Shown: positions 63,800 through 64,000 of the stretch, one piece after another
How positions within the stretch are numbered: the stretch's first letter is position 1
How the letters are laid out: each line of letters begins with the position of its first letter
Source: Cytauxzoon felis
Taxonomy: Eukaryota; Apicomplexa; Aconoidasida; Piroplasmida; Theileriidae
Length of the DNA: 64,000 nt
NCBI GenBank assembly: GCA_020283715.1
Contig: JAIQCW010000312.1
Span: 1 to 64,000 of the forward strand
Direction: 5' to 3'
Notes under the pieces: generated by a model
Seen by the model: the letters and a program-made list of their open reading frames with translations, nothing else
What the model was told of the DNA's origin: nothing
Databases searched by the model: none
Position numbers and translations under genes: made by a program

Positions 63800-64000
63800 A
63801 TGAAATCGCAGAGGATATTATTGATTTTGTATTATATATTGGCCTTGAGTATATTTTACTGGGTATTTTTATCTAGATTTATGAATAGATCTTATAAATT
63901 GGATAAGAATCGTTTTAATAAGTTAAAGAATATTGTTTATACAGAATTTCAGAGATTCTGTAATATTTATTATCAATTAGATGATGATAAATTATTATCT
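63800..64000 (+). CDS. Membrane-anchored protein, 3' partial
   Basis: The frame opens at 63800 with MKSQRILLILYYILALSIFY, a signal anchor, and is still open at the right edge of the window (67 codons seen). After the hydrophobic part it turns basic and polar (RFNKLKNIVYTEFQRFCNIY). Too little is visible to name a family. The gap 63527-63799 to its left holds no recognisable feature. Confidence 0.5.
   Translation, partial: MKSQRILLILYYILALSIFYWVFLSRFMNRSYKLDKNRFNKLKNIVYTEFQRFCNIYYQLDDDKLLS

Overview
The window is nuclear DNA of a piroplasmid apicomplexan, most likely from the Theileria/Cytauxzoon group. The evidence is secreted FAINT-domain (DUF529) proteins at 1-973 and 24617-25861, a Tpr-like family of multi-pass membrane proteins, strongly AT-rich sequence with asparagine-rich proteins, packed genes on both strands, and introns that are normally only about 20-60 nt long. 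No database search was possible, so all product names come from motifs read by eye.

Layout. 1-7450: a FAINT protein, a YqgF/RuvX-like protein, the ATP11 assembly factor and small unknown genes. 7585-15625: one ten-exon gene for a helical-repeat, probably mitochondrial protein; its first intron (about 4.3 kb) contains a block of Tpr-like reading frames. 16138-17652: an unknown protein. 18840-24134: a mitochondrial-type ABC half-transporter with a second Tpr-like gene inside an intron. 24617-26040: FAINT protein. 26626-35503: housekeeping genes (SRP receptor beta, a possible split-barrel protein, BUD13, RBM22, cathepsin C, FCF2). 36375-47152: THOC2, a PP2C phosphatase, THUMPD1/TAN1 and proteasome RPT6. 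47662-49058: two secreted paralogues. 50435-54495: VPS54. 55156-64000: an adaptor-like protein, a SOSS-B-like protein, a HAD hydrolase, an FKBP-TPR protein and one partial gene.

The outstanding feature is a dense family of GC-richer interspersed elements, about 50 copies or fragments of roughly 100-500 bp. They lie in intergenic DNA, inside introns (turning tiny introns into introns of several hundred bp), and in frame inside coding exons. Each copy is assembled from a small vocabulary of modules: ends CCACNTGAGGT / ACCTCANGTGG, a mini-hairpin end cassette, a left arm, a spacer made of GTTCYTCCGGGT units, and a right arm that is a reverse-complemented arm. Arms share a frame (TTACNTCCCC ... 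stem - TCCCNNAGATC - stem'). The stems come in at least seven sequence versions, nearly always with the complementary change on the other side. A second hairpin (CTCT/AGAG, CCGT/ACGG, CCCT/AGGG, CCCC/GGGG) also changes in compensating pairs. Where these arms are translated the peptide changes but the pairing stays, so base pairing is apparently what is maintained.

Every exonic copy I can place lies in one orientation and one reading frame relative to its host gene, while intronic copies occur both ways. Both Tpr-like loci lie inside host-gene introns and are bordered by these elements. In the ABC gene the Tpr-like gene sits between the left arm and the spacer of what reads as one element, as if it were cargo. 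I read this as a nuclear, hairpin-studded mobile element system, similar in behaviour to Rickettsia palindromic elements or mitochondrial GC clusters, that reshapes introns and proteins and may move Tpr-like genes. The mechanism is inference. In the repeat features below, strand '+' means the coding-sense direction of the element (left arm, NPEEQ-type spacer, right arm) lies on the + strand.
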